Origin: JBBIJO01 sp037445895
GTDB lineage: Bacteria > Bacteroidota > Ignavibacteria > Kapaibacteriales > UBA2268
DNA: 64,000 nucleotides
Direction of reading: 5' to 3'
Assembly: GCA_037445895.1 (NCBI GenBank)
Contig: JBBIJO010000001.1
Location: 62,001-126,000, forward strand
In this document: positions 1-9,717 of the stretch, in pieces
How the letters are laid out: each line of letters begins with the position of its first letter
Numbering within the stretch: the stretch's first letter is position 1
The notes under the pieces: model-generated
What the model was told of the DNA's origin: nothing
The model's input: the letters and a program-made list of their open reading frames with translations, nothing else
The model's database searches: none
Translations under genes and position numbers: made by a program

Positions 1-259
1 GTTTTGCAATAGAACTAATAGTATAACCAATGCGAATGAATGGAACTCTTTTCCCAATGTTATCAGAAAACTGCCCAAAATATCCTTTACTTAATCCAGC
101 AAGCGATTCTGCGATTCCTTCGAGAATACCAATAAACATAATTGAAAAACCTATAAATTTTAAGTATAGAGGAATAACAGGATAAAGCATTTCGCTTGCT
201 ATGTCGGTGAACAAGCTGATTATTGAGAGAATGATTATTGATTTAGTTAAATATCGCAT
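1..259 (-). CDS. MFS transporter, N-terminal part (cut by window start)
   Basis: Translating the minus strand from an ATG at 257-259 gives an open frame of 86 residues that runs off the window. It begins MRYLTKSIIILSIISLF and continues with TDIASEMLYPVIPLYL, the first-helix signature of a subgroup of major facilitator superfamily transporters, then a loop with GKRVPFIRIG resembling the MFS loop 2-3 motif. It should be an inner-membrane secondary transporter; the substrate cannot be told. The frame stays open upstream of this ATG but no better start is visible. It is divergent from the nuo operon. Confidence 0.75.
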   Translation of the reverse strand, partial: MRYLTKSIIILSIISLFTDIASEMLYPVIPLYLKFIGFSIMFIGILEGIAESLAGLSKGYFGQFSDNIGKRVPFIRIGYTISSIAK

Positions 260-642
260 TTTATTAATGGCATTGATAAAAAATGCTAATTTAGTTATTT
301 CTTGAATGATAAGTTGTAGTAGCCGATGAAAAATTAATTGCCCAAGCGCGGATATACATAACCACATCTTTTTATTAGTATCGTATAAAAATAAAATGAG
401 TTTTGTAACCACTGAGTTGCATTGTTTTTGATTTAGCTTGAAATTAAAAAAGTTAACAAAATAGGCTCTAAATTTATAGAGTAAACATATCAATACCAGT
501 AATATTATTAAGTTATTTTAAATAAAAGTTTTAGATTTTCCATTTTCCTAATCATAATATTAGTTGAACTTATATTTGAAAATCCCGAGATTGCAATATT
601 TTTTTTAATTTTGAAATTTAATTTATTGAGATTGCAAATAAT
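260..642. promoter_or_regulatory. Divergent intergenic region between MFS gene and nuoA
   Basis: About 380 AT-rich bases without a convincing gene. Two matches to the Bacteroidota -7 element TAnnTTTG face nuoA: TATATTTG at 571-578 and TAATTTTG at 606-613. Neither has a clear TTTG element at the expected 19-20 base distance, so the nuo promoter is only suggested. No riboswitch-like structure or strong hairpin was seen. Confidence 0.35.
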
Positions 643-1065
643 ATGTTGAATGAATTTGGTATAATCCTACTTTTCTTTATAGTTGGCTTGGTTTTTGTTG
701 GGGTAGGATTATTAGCAGCTTCAATTATACGTCCAAATAAACCTAATCCTATTAAGCTATTGACTTATGAATGCGGGGAAGACCCGATTGGTCAACCTTG
801 GATTCGTTTTAATGTTCGATTCTACATCGTTGCTTTGGTATTCCTTTTGTTTGACGTCGAAATCGTATTTCTTTTACCTTGGGCAGTGATTATCAATGCT
901 TTTAAAAATATGGGTTTGGGATGGTTTGTTTTCTTCGAAATGTTTATTTTTGTTGCTATACTTGTTTTGGGTCTTGCTTACGTTTGGAGGAAAGGGGATT
1001 TAGATTGGGAACGTCCGCAACCTATTATACCAAATTTAGATTATTTAATATATAAGAAGAAGTAA
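643..1065 (+). CDS. nuoA: NADH-quinone oxidoreductase subunit A
   Basis: Small membrane subunit of respiratory complex I, in the inner membrane at the junction of the quinone-reducing arm and the proton-pumping arm. The 140 residues have three hydrophobic helices (about 6-28, 61-83, 95-115). The family loop motif YECGEDPIG lies at 42-50, with the conserved Cys44 in the loop between helices 1 and 2, and the acidic DVE of helix 2 at 71-73. It is the first gene of a colinear run nuoABCDHIJKLMN. No strong Shine-Dalgarno sequence precedes the ATG, which is common in Bacteroidota. Confidence 0.97.
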   Translation: MLNEFGIILLFFIVGLVFVGVGLLAASIIRPNKPNPIKLLTYECGEDPIGQPWIRFNVRFYIVALVFLLFDVEIVFLLPWAVIINAFKNMGLGWFVFFEMFIFVAILVLGLAYVWRKGDLDWERPQPIIPNLDYLIYKKK

Positions 1066-1085
1066 ATTGCTGAAAAGGATAAATT

Positions 1086-1622
1086 ATGGGATTATTGGAT
1101 AGATTAGATAAACCTTACGAGACCGGTGGAATTGTTTTGGGAACCCTTGAAGATATTCTCAATTGGGGTAGGAGTAAATCCGATTGGTATCTTCATTTCG
1201 GACTGGCATGTTGTGCAATTGAGTTTATGTCGATGAATGCATCCCACTTTGACTTTATGCGATTTGGGATTATTCCGAGGGCAACCCCACGCCAAGCCGA
1301 TTTTATTATGATTACTGGGACAGTTACCTTGAAAATGGCTGAACGAATTCAACGGCTTTGGGAACAGATGGCAGAGCCTAAGTATTGTATGTCTGTTGGT
1401 TCTTGTTCCAATAGTGGTGGACCTTATTGGCAATATGGTTATCATGTGTTAAAAGGAGTCGATAGAATCATACCAGTTCATGTTTATGTTCCCGGATGTC
1501 CTCCAAGACCCGAGGCTATGGAAGAAGGGATGATAAAGCTTCAAAAATTAATTGACCAGCAAGCAATTTTCCGAAAAAGAGAAAGATTAGCTGAAGAGGG
1601 AAAAATTTCTATTGATAAATGA
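1086..1622 (+). CDS. nuoB: NADH-quinone oxidoreductase subunit B
   Basis: Peripheral-arm subunit that carries iron-sulfur cluster N2, the last cluster before quinone. All four cluster cysteines are visible: Cys42 and Cys43 in ACCAIEF, Cys107 in SVGSCSNSGG and Cys138 in YVPGCPPRPEA. Length (178 residues) is normal. It follows nuoA by 20 bases and is followed 19 bases later by nuoC, in the standard operon order. Nothing is missing or odd. Confidence 0.98.
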   Translation: MGLLDRLDKPYETGGIVLGTLEDILNWGRSKSDWYLHFGLACCAIEFMSMNASHFDFMRFGIIPRATPRQADFIMITGTVTLKMAERIQRLWEQMAEPKYCMSVGSCSNSGGPYWQYGYHVLKGVDRIIPVHVYVPGCPPRPEAMEEGMIKLQKLIDQQAIFRKRERLAEEGKISIDK

Positions 1623-1641
1623 AAAACATAAGAAATAGACT

Positions 1642-2118
1642 ATGACAATCGAAGAAATCCATCATTCGTTAAAAGAGAAGTTTGGAGAATTTATTGGTGA
1701 ATTAGTTGTTAATCCACCATCGGATTCTTACATTAATGTTGAGGCTGAAAAGTTACTCGACGTTTGTTTTGAACTCCGAGATAATCCCGATTTTGCTTTC
1801 GATTACTTGATGTGTTTAAGTGGGGTAGAGTTCCAAGAACAATTGATGGTTGTGTATCATCTTTGTTCAATGAGTAAAAATCATAAGGTTGTTCTAAAAG
1901 CTTCGCTTCCGAAAGATAACCTAAAAATTTCTTCTGTTGAAAGAGTTTGGCGTTCTGCAGACTGGCATGAAAGAGAAGCATACGATTTGTTTGGAATTAT
2001 TTTCGAAGGACATCACAACTTGATTAGAATATTATTGCCTTATGATTGGGAAGGATATCCATTGAGGAAAGATTATAAAGAACCCGAAACTTATCATGGA
2101 ATCAAAGTTCCTTATTAA
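1642..2118 (+). CDS. nuoC: NADH-quinone oxidoreductase subunit C
   Basis: Peripheral-arm subunit equivalent to mitochondrial 30 kDa. At 158 residues it is the free-standing form, not fused to NuoD as in enterobacteria. The signature sits in the C-terminal half: ADWHEREAYDLFGI (106-119) and LLPYDWEGYPLRKDY (131-145). It binds NuoD, whose gene begins 12 bases downstream. Confidence 0.97.
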   Translation: MTIEEIHHSLKEKFGEFIGELVVNPPSDSYINVEAEKLLDVCFELRDNPDFAFDYLMCLSGVEFQEQLMVVYHLCSMSKNHKVVLKASLPKDNLKISSVERVWRSADWHEREAYDLFGIIFEGHHNLIRILLPYDWEGYPLRKDYKEPETYHGIKVPY

Positions 2119-2130
2119 TCGAGAGAGAAT

Positions 2131-3282
2131 ATGACAACAAAAGAATTCATTGACATTGATTTTAGCCAGATTGAATCCGACAGGATGCGTTTAAATGTTG
2201 GACCGCAGCATCCGTCGACTCATGGTGTTTTACGATTGGAAGTTGAGCTCGATGGCGAAGTTGTTACCAATGTCATTCCACATATTGGGTATTTACATCG
2301 TTGTTTCGAGAAGATTTGCGAAAATATGAACTATCAGCAAATAATTCCATACATCGACAGAATGGACTATATTTCTGCTATGAACAACGAATTACCATAC
2401 GTAATTGCACTCGAAAAGTTAATGGATATCAAAGTTCCCGAAAAGGTGGAATATATTCGTGTGATAATGTCGGAACTCAATAGAATAGCCAATCATCAAA
2501 TTGCAATTGCAACTTTTGGTCTAGATGCTGGTGCTTTTACACCGTTTCTTTATTTGTTTCGTGATCGCGAATATATTCTATGGATTTTCGAAAAAGCATC
2601 TGGTGCCCGATTGCTTTTTAATTACTTTTGGGTTGGTGGATTAGCTAATGATGTTTATCCAACGTTCAAAGAAGACGTCCTAACCATCGTTCATCAAGTT
2701 CGAAAAACCATTAAAGAAATAGAAGACCTACTAATCTATAATAAAATATTTATTGATAGGACGGCAAATGTTGGAATCCTTCCGCTCGATGTTGCGATTA
2801 GTTATGGTTGCAGTGGGCCTGTCCTTCGTGGTTCTGGAATGCAATTTGACTTGCGGAAGAATGAACCATATTCTATTTACGAACGTTTTGATTTCGAAAT
2901 TCCTTTTGGCAAAGGGGAAGTTGGGACTGTTGGGGACTGTTGGGATAGAAATATTGTTCGAGTTCGCGAAATTGAGCAAAGTTGTAGAATAATCGAGCAA
3001 GCAATAGCACAAATGCCCAACGATGGCGATGTCCAATCTGCAATACCCAAAAAAGTTCGTCCCCCGAAAGGCGAAATTTATTTTCGCACAGAAAACCCCA
3101 AAGGAGAGCTTGGATTCTATATTATTAGCGATGGAAAAGATAAGCCCCATCGAGTGAAAGCTCGAGGTCCAAGTTTTGTTAATCTTAGTGTGCTTCCAGA
3201 AATTGCAAAAGGGTATCTTTTTGCTGATTTAATAGTTATTCTTGGGAGTATTGATATTGTTCTTGGTGAAGTCGATAGGTAG
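2131..3282 (+). CDS. nuoD: NADH-quinone oxidoreductase subunit D
   Basis: 49 kDa-type subunit that forms the quinone site together with NuoB and NuoH. The 383-residue protein has the N-terminal motif GPQHPSTHG (24-32), whose His31 corresponds to the quinone-binding histidine, and IDRMDY (75-80), whose Tyr80 corresponds to the conserved quinone tyrosine. HIGYLHRCFEK (51-61) carries Cys58 where most homologues have Gly, a mild oddity. The protein ends in the typical GEVDR, so it is complete. Confidence 0.97.
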   Translation: MTTKEFIDIDFSQIESDRMRLNVGPQHPSTHGVLRLEVELDGEVVTNVIPHIGYLHRCFEKICENMNYQQIIPYIDRMDYISAMNNELPYVIALEKLMDIKVPEKVEYIRVIMSELNRIANHQIAIATFGLDAGAFTPFLYLFRDREYILWIFEKASGARLLFNYFWVGGLANDVYPTFKEDVLTIVHQVRKTIKEIEDLLIYNKIFIDRTANVGILPLDVAISYGCSGPVLRGSGMQFDLRKNEPYSIYERFDFEIPFGKGEVGTVGDCWDRNIVRVREIEQSCRIIEQAIAQMPNDGDVQSAIPKKVRPPKGEIYFRTENPKGELGFYIISDGKDKPHRVKARGPSFVNLSVLPEIAKGYLFADLIVILGSIDIVLGEVDR

Positions 3283-3306
3283 TTTTTGCAACAATGAACT
3301 TGATTT

Positions 3307-4362
3307 ATGATGGAAACATTTAACATATTCGACAAAATTTTTGGTATTAGCATTCTTTCTGCGTTAATTAGTGTTATACTTCCTTTAATCTTTTTGATAA
3401 TCTATGCTTTAGTTGCTATTCTCGGTGAATTGAAAATTTCTGCTTGGATACAAGAGCGTCTCGGACCAATGAGAACTGGTCCTTATGGAATATTACAACC
3501 AATAGCTGAAGTTGTCAAGTTAATTCAAAAGGAAGATATAATTCCTGCCGGAGCAAATAAATTTTTGTTTAATTTTGCGCCTTTTGTGATTTTTGCAGGG
3601 TCTTTTGCTGGATTTGCCGTTGTTCCGTTTACTGCGGCATTTGTTCCTGCCGAAATAAACATAGGATTGTTCTACATATTTGCGGTTGGTGCTTTTTCTG
3701 TTATTGGTATTGTGATGGGTGGTTGGGCTTCGAATAATAAATACTCTTTGCTTGGTGCAATCCGCTCTGCTTCGCAAATGATAAGCTACGAAATTCCTGG
3801 TGCAGTGGTTATTCTTTCTGCTGCTGTTCTTGCTAATTCCCTCGATATGCAAAAAATAATTTCTTTACAATCCGGCTTCTTTTGGAATTGGTATTTGTTT
3901 GGTGGTCCTGGGCCTTGGACTAAAATTTGGATTTTTCCTTTTACTCTTATATTAGCAACAATTTATATGTTTGCTTCGTTAGCCGAAACTAATAGGACTC
4001 CTTTTGACATACCCGAAGGAGAATCCGAACTTGTTGCAGGATACCACACCGAATATTCAGGTATGAAGTTCGCTATGTTCTTTTTTGCCGAATACTCAAG
4101 TATGTTTATTGTTGGAGCCGTTATGGCTGTTGTCTTTTTAGGTGGCTGGAATTCTCCATTTGGAGATTTTATGGGAGGCTTCTGGTGGGGGATATTCTGG
4201 TTCACAATAAAGGCAATGTTCATAGTTTTTATCCAGATTTGGCTCCGATGGACTTTGCCGCGCGTTCGTGTTGACCAGTTGATGTATTTTGGATGGAAGA
4301 TTCTTCTCCCGTTTTCTCTTGTTTCTTTTATTGTTATAAGTCTTTATAGAATAATATATTAA
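3307..4362 (+). CDS. nuoH: NADH-quinone oxidoreductase subunit H
   Basis: Membrane subunit that builds the entry of the quinone chamber and links electron transfer to proton pumping. The 351 residues form about eight hydrophobic helices. The family motifs RLGPMRTGPYGILQPIAE (51-68) and ETNRTPFDIPEGESELVAG (227-245) are intact. The first of two adjacent ATGs (3307 and 3310) is used here; the second is equally possible. It follows nuoD directly: subunits E, F and G, which often lie here, are absent. Confidence 0.97.
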   Translation: MMETFNIFDKIFGISILSALISVILPLIFLIIYALVAILGELKISAWIQERLGPMRTGPYGILQPIAEVVKLIQKEDIIPAGANKFLFNFAPFVIFAGSFAGFAVVPFTAAFVPAEINIGLFYIFAVGAFSVIGIVMGGWASNNKYSLLGAIRSASQMISYEIPGAVVILSAAVLANSLDMQKIISLQSGFFWNWYLFGGPGPWTKIWIFPFTLILATIYMFASLAETNRTPFDIPEGESELVAGYHTEYSGMKFAMFFFAEYSSMFIVGAVMAVVFLGGWNSPFGDFMGGFWWGIFWFTIKAMFIVFIQIWLRWTLPRVRVDQLMYFGWKILLPFSLVSFIVISLYRIIY

Positions 4363-4401
4363 TTCATTGAATAAAGAATAAATAAAGGAATATATGGTTG
4401 G

Positions 4402-4974
4402 GTGAGCATTATGATAAATTACTTTAAAAATGTTTGGACTTGGTTTTACACCATATTAATTGGGATGAAGATTACTTTAAATCACTTATTTGCTAAAAAA
4501 GTTACCATTCAATATCCTAACGAACGTTATCCAATGCCACCAATAGCTCGAAATCGTTTGCAACTATACGGGGATATGTGCAATGGCTGTAATCAATGCG
4601 CCCGAATCTGCCCGGTGCAGTGCATAACTGTCGAAACCTTAAGAGTTGTCCCAGACGATCCGGACAAACCTTTAATGGGAGATGGTAGTCCACGAAAACT
4701 TTGGGTCCCTACCTATGATATAGACTTTGCTAAATGTTGTTTTTGCAGTCTTTGCACTACAGTATGTCCAACAGAAGCAATTCGCCATACAATAGATTTT
4801 GAATATTCTTCTTATTCTCGCGAAAACCTTTTGTTCCATTTTTCTTCAATGACTCCCGAACAAATTGAGGCAAAGAAAAAGCTATTAGCCGAATATACTG
4901 CAAAAGAAAAAGCTTCAAAAGCAGCAAAGACTCCCGAAGAGAAAGTTACAATTACCCAAAATGAGAAAAGTTAG
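4402..4974 (+). CDS. nuoI: NADH-quinone oxidoreductase subunit I
   Basis: Ferredoxin-like subunit carrying two [4Fe-4S] clusters that pass electrons towards cluster N2. Both ligand sets are present: Cys60, 63, 66, 70 and Cys112, 115, 118, 122, each followed by Pro. The N-terminus is amphipathic and the last 40 residues are rich in Lys, Glu and Ala. The start is uncertain: GTG at 4402 or ATG at 4411 (three codons later); AAGGAA at 4385-4390 fits the former by spacing, GGTGAG at 4401-4406 the latter. Confidence 0.96.
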   Translation: MSIMINYFKNVWTWFYTILIGMKITLNHLFAKKVTIQYPNERYPMPPIARNRLQLYGDMCNGCNQCARICPVQCITVETLRVVPDDPDKPLMGDGSPRKLWVPTYDIDFAKCCFCSLCTTVCPTEAIRHTIDFEYSSYSRENLLFHFSSMTPEQIEAKKKLLAEYTAKEKASKAAKTPEEKVTITQNEKS

Positions 4975-5007
4975 TTTAACATAGATTAATAAATAGATTA
5001 ATAATAT

Positions 5008-5511
5008 ATGGATTGGATTAAAATTTCTTTTTGGTTTTTTGCAATTTTGATAATATCGAGTGCTATTGTAGTCGTTACTTCTCGTAATATTATCTATTCG
5101 GTATTTTCACTTCTTTTTACTTTTTTTGGGGTAGCAGGAATATATGTAATTTTGAACGCAGACTTCCTTGCTGTAACTCAAATTATGATTTATATTGGTG
5201 GCATTTTAGTCTTGTTAATTTTTGGCGTTATGCTAACAAATAGAATAACCGGCGTTGATATTAAGTCTGGTCAAACTGGCAAATTTCAACTCCTGTTTGC
5301 TGGGTTTATCTCTGTCGTAGTTATTGTATTGCTGATATACCTTTTTAGCACTGCTAAATGGAGTGTTTCTGGTTCGAATAAGGAAATCAATTCCTCGATT
5401 AATGCGATAGGCAATGTGATGTTAACCAATTATTTATTGGCTTTTGAATCTGCTTCGGTATTGCTTTTAATTGCAATTATTGGTGCAGCTTTAATTGCAA
5501 GGAGAAAATAA
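5008..5511 (+). CDS. nuoJ: NADH-quinone oxidoreductase subunit J
   Basis: Membrane subunit of complex I with about five transmembrane helices in 167 residues. The family stretch around residues 60-75 (QIMIYIGGILVLLIFGVML) matches the conserved helix 3 that carries the pi-bulge in known structures. It lies between nuoI and nuoK in standard order. It ends 12 bases before nuoK with an AGGAGG ribosome-binding site in between. Confidence 0.95.
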   Translation: MDWIKISFWFFAILIISSAIVVVTSRNIIYSVFSLLFTFFGVAGIYVILNADFLAVTQIMIYIGGILVLLIFGVMLTNRITGVDIKSGQTGKFQLLFAGFISVVVIVLLIYLFSTAKWSVSGSNKEINSSINAIGNVMLTNYLLAFESASVLLLIAIIGAALIARRK

Positions 5512-5523
5512 CAGGAGGTTGAA

Positions 5524-5832
5524 ATGAATTTAGATATTACGCATTTCTTGGTGTTAGGTGCAATTCTTTTTGGGTTGGGATTATTTGCTATAATCACAAG
5601 GAAAAATGCTGTGCTTGTCCTAATGGGAGTTGAACTTGTGTTGAACTCTGCAAACATTAACTTTATTGCTTTTTCGAAATACAACGGGCTAAATATCGAT
5701 GGTCATATTGCTGCAATTTTTGTAATAATGCTTGCTGCAATTGAAGTCGCTGTGGCATTGGCTATTGTTCTAAATATTTACCAAAACTACAAGCATATTA
5801 ATGTTGATGAAGTTGATAAATTAAAAGATTAA
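5524..5832 (+). CDS. nuoK: NADH-quinone oxidoreductase subunit K
   Basis: Small MrpC-like membrane subunit (102 residues, three helices). The two buried glutamates needed for proton transfer are present: Glu37 in MGVELVLN and Glu74 in AAIEVAVALA. The ATG at 5524 has one of the clearest ribosome-binding sites in the window (AGGAGG at 5513-5518). Gene order and length are normal. Confidence 0.97.
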   Translation: MNLDITHFLVLGAILFGLGLFAIITRKNAVLVLMGVELVLNSANINFIAFSKYNGLNIDGHIAAIFVIMLAAIEVAVALAIVLNIYQNYKHINVDEVDKLKD

Positions 5833-5860
5833 ATTGTGAAAAATAACGGTCAAAAACATT

Positions 5861-8014
5861 ATGACGGGTGACACTATAATATACTTAGGAATCTCGATTT
5901 TAATTCTACCACTTTTGAGTTTCACAATTAATATTTTCTTTGGCAAAAAATTAGGGAAATTCAGTTCAATTGTTGCTACTTCGATTCTTGGTATCGATTT
6001 AGTTTTGTCAATCGCTATTTTCGCTTCGAAAGTTTTTGGGAGTTTTACGTCGCTCCATAAACAAATCGGGATTTTCATTTTCGAAATTTCCGATAAAATT
6101 ATTCAATTGAAGTTTACATGGATTGAACTTGGCTCGATAATGTTAAAAGTAGGCATCGGGATTGATAACTTAGCTGCAATAATGCTTGTTGTTGTTGCAT
6201 TGATTAGTTTTTTAGTGCATCTTTTTTCAATTGAATATATGGCGGGCGATGTTAGATTCTCGCGCTACTTTGCATATTTGGGGCTTTTCACTTTTTCGAT
6301 GAACGGGATAGTTTTGGCCAATAATTTTCTTTTTATGTATATTTTCTGGGAATTAGTCGGTATTAGTTCATATCTTTTGATCGGCTTTTGGTACGAAAAA
6401 AAATCTGCTGCAGATGCCGGCAAGAAAGCTTTTTTAGTCAACCGCGTTGGCGACCTCGGATTCTTTATCGGGATTTTAATATTATATTTTAGTTATGGTT
6501 CGCTATTATTCGATGATATATTTGGCAATCTTGCAAATGGGAAACTTCCCTTCGATAACGAAATAGTCCTTACTTGGAGCGGAATATTCGTTTTTTGTGG
6601 TGCGATTGGCAAGTCCGCTCAATTCCCACTTCATATTTGGCTTCCGGATGCAATGGAAGGTCCAACCCCCGTAAGCGCTTTAATACATGCTGCCACAATG
6701 GTTGCCGCGGGTGTTTATCTAACTGCAAGAGTCTTTGCAATGTTTACTGCATCAGCTTTAAGTTTTATTGCTGTTATCGGTGCAATTACTGCATTTCTCG
6801 CTGCAACGATTGCTTTAACCCAGGTCGATTTTAAACGTGTTCTTGCATACTCAACGGTTAGTCAACTTGGTTATATGATTATGTCGCTTGGGGTGGGTGC
6901 TTACACTATGGGATTTTTTCACTTGGTTACCCACGCCTGGTTTAAAGCGGCTTTGTTTTTGGCATCGGGTTCTGTCATCCATGCGATGCACCATGCTGCT
7001 CACCATATTGGAAATCATCATACCGATCCGCAAGATATACAAAATATGGGTGGGTTACGCAGAACAATGCCCTGGACATATCGCACTTTTCTCGTTGTTA
7101 CTCTTGCAATTTCTGGTGTGCCATTGACTTCTGGATTTTTAAGTAAAGATGGAATTTTGGCTGGGACTCTTGCGTATGCTCAACTCGCTGGGGGTTGGCA
7201 TTGGATAATTCCGATTGTTGGCTTTGCTTCCGCTGGCCTGACAGCTTTTTATATGTTTAGACTCCTTATCGTTTCTTTCCACGGAAATGCTAAAACTGAA
7301 GTTGCTAAACATACCAAAGAAAATAATTGGGTCATTCTTTTGCCATTATTTATTCTTTCTATTCTTTCGTTTTGGTTCTGGTATTCGCCAAATCCATTGG
7401 ATGCTCATTCTGGTTGGTTTCCCAAAGCAATTGTGCAACCCCAAAGCGTTGCTCCCGACGAGATGCAATGGGAGTTTTTACTCTTTGAAAATGGTTACAA
7501 CACAGAGCATACTGCAACCGAATATCATCATTACTTAAATCATTTTGAAGAAGCAGTGCATCAGGCACATTATCCAGCAATGTTTATTTCTTTAATTGTA
7601 GCCGGAGGCGGTATTCTTTTTGCTTTTTTAGTTTACCAATTTAAAATATTCAATGCCGACAATATTGCAAAGCAATTCAGGGTTCTATATAATATTTCAT
7701 TTAGGAAATGGTATTTCGACGAAATATATAATGCAACTATTGTCGCAGGAACTGTCGGATTTTCAAAACTTTCTGGCTTGTTCGATAATAAAATAATTGA
7801 CGGAATTGTTAATGGATTCGCTTGGTTAACACGTAACTTTAGTTATTTCATCGGTCATTTCGACAATGTTGTAATTGATGGTTTGGTGAACTTGTTAGCA
7901 AATGTTACTGGTTTCTTCGGGGCAATGGTTCGGTATTTACAAACTGGCAGAGTTCAAACCTACGTTGCTTTTGCTGTGTTTGGCCTTTTGATAATTATTT
8001 ATTTTTTTATTTGA
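5861..8014 (+). CDS. nuoL: NADH-quinone oxidoreductase subunit L
   Basis: Distal proton-pumping antiporter-like subunit with the long lateral helix. The 717 residues are longer than the E. coli protein (about 610). Key charged residues are visible: Glu164 in FWELVG, Lys251 in GAIGKSAQFPLHIW and His276 in SALIHAATMV. Between residues 374 and 387 there is a histidine-rich loop (seven His in 14 residues) just before QDIQNMGGL. The extra length lies mainly after residue 500, before the C-terminal lateral helix and last transmembrane segment. Confidence 0.97.
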   Translation: MTGDTIIYLGISILILPLLSFTINIFFGKKLGKFSSIVATSILGIDLVLSIAIFASKVFGSFTSLHKQIGIFIFEISDKIIQLKFTWIELGSIMLKVGIGIDNLAAIMLVVVALISFLVHLFSIEYMAGDVRFSRYFAYLGLFTFSMNGIVLANNFLFMYIFWELVGISSYLLIGFWYEKKSAADAGKKAFLVNRVGDLGFFIGILILYFSYGSLLFDDIFGNLANGKLPFDNEIVLTWSGIFVFCGAIGKSAQFPLHIWLPDAMEGPTPVSALIHAATMVAAGVYLTARVFAMFTASALSFIAVIGAITAFLAATIALTQVDFKRVLAYSTVSQLGYMIMSLGVGAYTMGFFHLVTHAWFKAALFLASGSVIHAMHHAAHHIGNHHTDPQDIQNMGGLRRTMPWTYRTFLVVTLAISGVPLTSGFLSKDGILAGTLAYAQLAGGWHWIIPIVGFASAGLTAFYMFRLLIVSFHGNAKTEVAKHTKENNWVILLPLFILSILSFWFWYSPNPLDAHSGWFPKAIVQPQSVAPDEMQWEFLLFENGYNTEHTATEYHHYLNHFEEAVHQAHYPAMFISLIVAGGGILFAFLVYQFKIFNADNIAKQFRVLYNISFRKWYFDEIYNATIVAGTVGFSKLSGLFDNKIIDGIVNGFAWLTRNFSYFIGHFDNVVIDGLVNLLANVTGFFGAMVRYLQTGRVQTYVAFAVFGLLIIIYFFI

Positions 8015-8050
8015 AATTAAGCTAATAAAACATAAAGGAGGAAATTAAGA

Positions 8051-9691
8051 ATGCCAAGTAATTTAGGATTCCCAATACTTACGTGGATTACTTTTTTACC
8101 TATTATTGGATTACTTCTCGTGTTGCTTGTCCCTACTGGGAAAGATGAGCGAAATCGTGGAGTCTCACATCTTATAATGCGTTGGATAACAGTAGGTATA
8201 ACGTTTATCCAATTGATTTTTGCAATAATCATTTATTTAAACTACAACAAAGGTTTGATTGGCGTCAATGATGTTTCGACCTTTCAGTTTGTTGAAAAAT
8301 TAACTTGGATTCAAGCAAATTTTCCAATTGTTGGTCATATCAAGATAGAGTATTTCCTTGGAATTGATGGTTTAAGCGCACCGATGGTGCTTTTAACCGC
8401 AATTGTCTGTTTCGTAGCAGTATTCCCATCATTTATTATTGAAAAAGGAGTAAAAGGTTACTTTGCGATGTATCTGTTGTTGGATACTGGTATGATGGGA
8501 GTATTCGTAGCATTAGACTTCTTCCTTTTCTATGTTTTCTGGGAACTAATGTTGCTTCCGATGTATTTTCTTATTGGTATTTGGGGAGGACCACGCAAAG
8601 AATATGCTGCCATCAAGTTCTTTATATACACTCTTGTTGGTAGTGTATTTATGCTTTTAGTAATAATCGGATTGTATTACAGCATTGGTTCTTTTAATAT
8701 TCTCGATATGATGAATCCTCAAAATTATAAACCCGATTCAATTTTTTCCGGTTTACATACAACAATTCGTTACGTTGCCTTTATGGCGTTGTTTGTTGGG
8801 TTTGCAATAAAAGTTCCGAGTGTGCCATTCCATACTTGGTTACCCGACGCACATGTTGAAGCACCAACACCGATTAGTGTTATTCTTGCGGGGGTCTTGT
8901 TAAAGATGGGAACGTATGGAATGATTCGCATCGCTTTTCCAATATTTCCCGATGCGGTTGGCTATTTCCAATCGCTTATTGCTTGGGTTGGGATGATAAG
9001 CATAGTTTATGGTGCTCTTTGTGCTTTGGGACAACATAAAGTAGGACAAAGAGATTTCAAAAAACTTATCGCATATTCAAGTGTTAGCCATATGGGGTAT
9101 GTAGTGTTAGGATTAGCATCGATGAGACCAGAAGGGGTCAGCGGTGCAATTTTCCAGATGTTTAATCATGGAACAATCACTTCGATGTTATTTATGATAG
9201 TTGGAGTTATATATGACCGTTCGCATACGCGCGGTTTAGATGAATTCGGAGGCCTTGCAAATAAAATGCCTGTTTATACTGGGATTATGATGGTTGCATT
9301 CTTTGCTGCAATTGGACTTCCCGGTTTAAGCGGTTTTATAAGCGAGGCTATGGTATTTTTAGGAGCATTTAATACATATCCGGCTTTAACAATTGCTTCT
9401 GGTTTGGGTATTATATTGGGAGCGGGCTATATGCTTTGGACTCTTCAAAAAGTGTTTTTCGGTAAGGTTCCTGAACGCTGGAATCGTCCTTGGGATCCCA
9501 CAGGCAAAAAATTTCCAACCGATGACCTTATAGCACGAGAATACGTAGCGCTTGTTCCGCTGGCATTGATTATTATTTATCTTGGGGTTTTTCCTCAACC
9601 TATGCTCGATTTGATGGAATCCTCGGTCAATCATTTTGTTGAAATAATGAGGCCGTATGTTGTTATTGGTAACTTCCTTTCTGGAATGTAG
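8051..9691 (+). CDS. nuoM: NADH-quinone oxidoreductase subunit M
   Basis: Second antiporter-like, proton-pumping subunit of complex I, 546 residues with about 14 transmembrane helices. The conserved stretches FWELMLLPMYFLIGIWGG and VPFHTWLPDAHVEAPTPIS are present, with the family Glu and Lys residues. An AAAGGAGG ribosome-binding site precedes the ATG. It is preceded by nuoL and followed by nuoN after 26 bases. Confidence 0.97.
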   Translation: MPSNLGFPILTWITFLPIIGLLLVLLVPTGKDERNRGVSHLIMRWITVGITFIQLIFAIIIYLNYNKGLIGVNDVSTFQFVEKLTWIQANFPIVGHIKIEYFLGIDGLSAPMVLLTAIVCFVAVFPSFIIEKGVKGYFAMYLLLDTGMMGVFVALDFFLFYVFWELMLLPMYFLIGIWGGPRKEYAAIKFFIYTLVGSVFMLLVIIGLYYSIGSFNILDMMNPQNYKPDSIFSGLHTTIRYVAFMALFVGFAIKVPSVPFHTWLPDAHVEAPTPISVILAGVLLKMGTYGMIRIAFPIFPDAVGYFQSLIAWVGMISIVYGALCALGQHKVGQRDFKKLIAYSSVSHMGYVVLGLASMRPEGVSGAIFQMFNHGTITSMLFMIVGVIYDRSHTRGLDEFGGLANKMPVYTGIMMVAFFAAIGLPGLSGFISEAMVFLGAFNTYPALTIASGLGIILGAGYMLWTLQKVFFGKVPERWNRPWDPTGKKFPTDDLIAREYVALVPLALIIIYLGVFPQPMLDLMESSVNHFVEIMRPYVVIGNFLSGM

Positions 9692-9717
9692 TTTTGTAAA
9701 TTATTTTTTGAAATAAT

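Noticed and set aside
1..259. MFS start extended upstream in the open frame
   Set aside because: The frame stays open but the extra residues show no MFS features and no better start codon.
1104..1445. Minus-strand frame of 113 codons inside nuoB
   Set aside because: Antisense shadow of a clearly conserved gene with no recognisable protein pattern.
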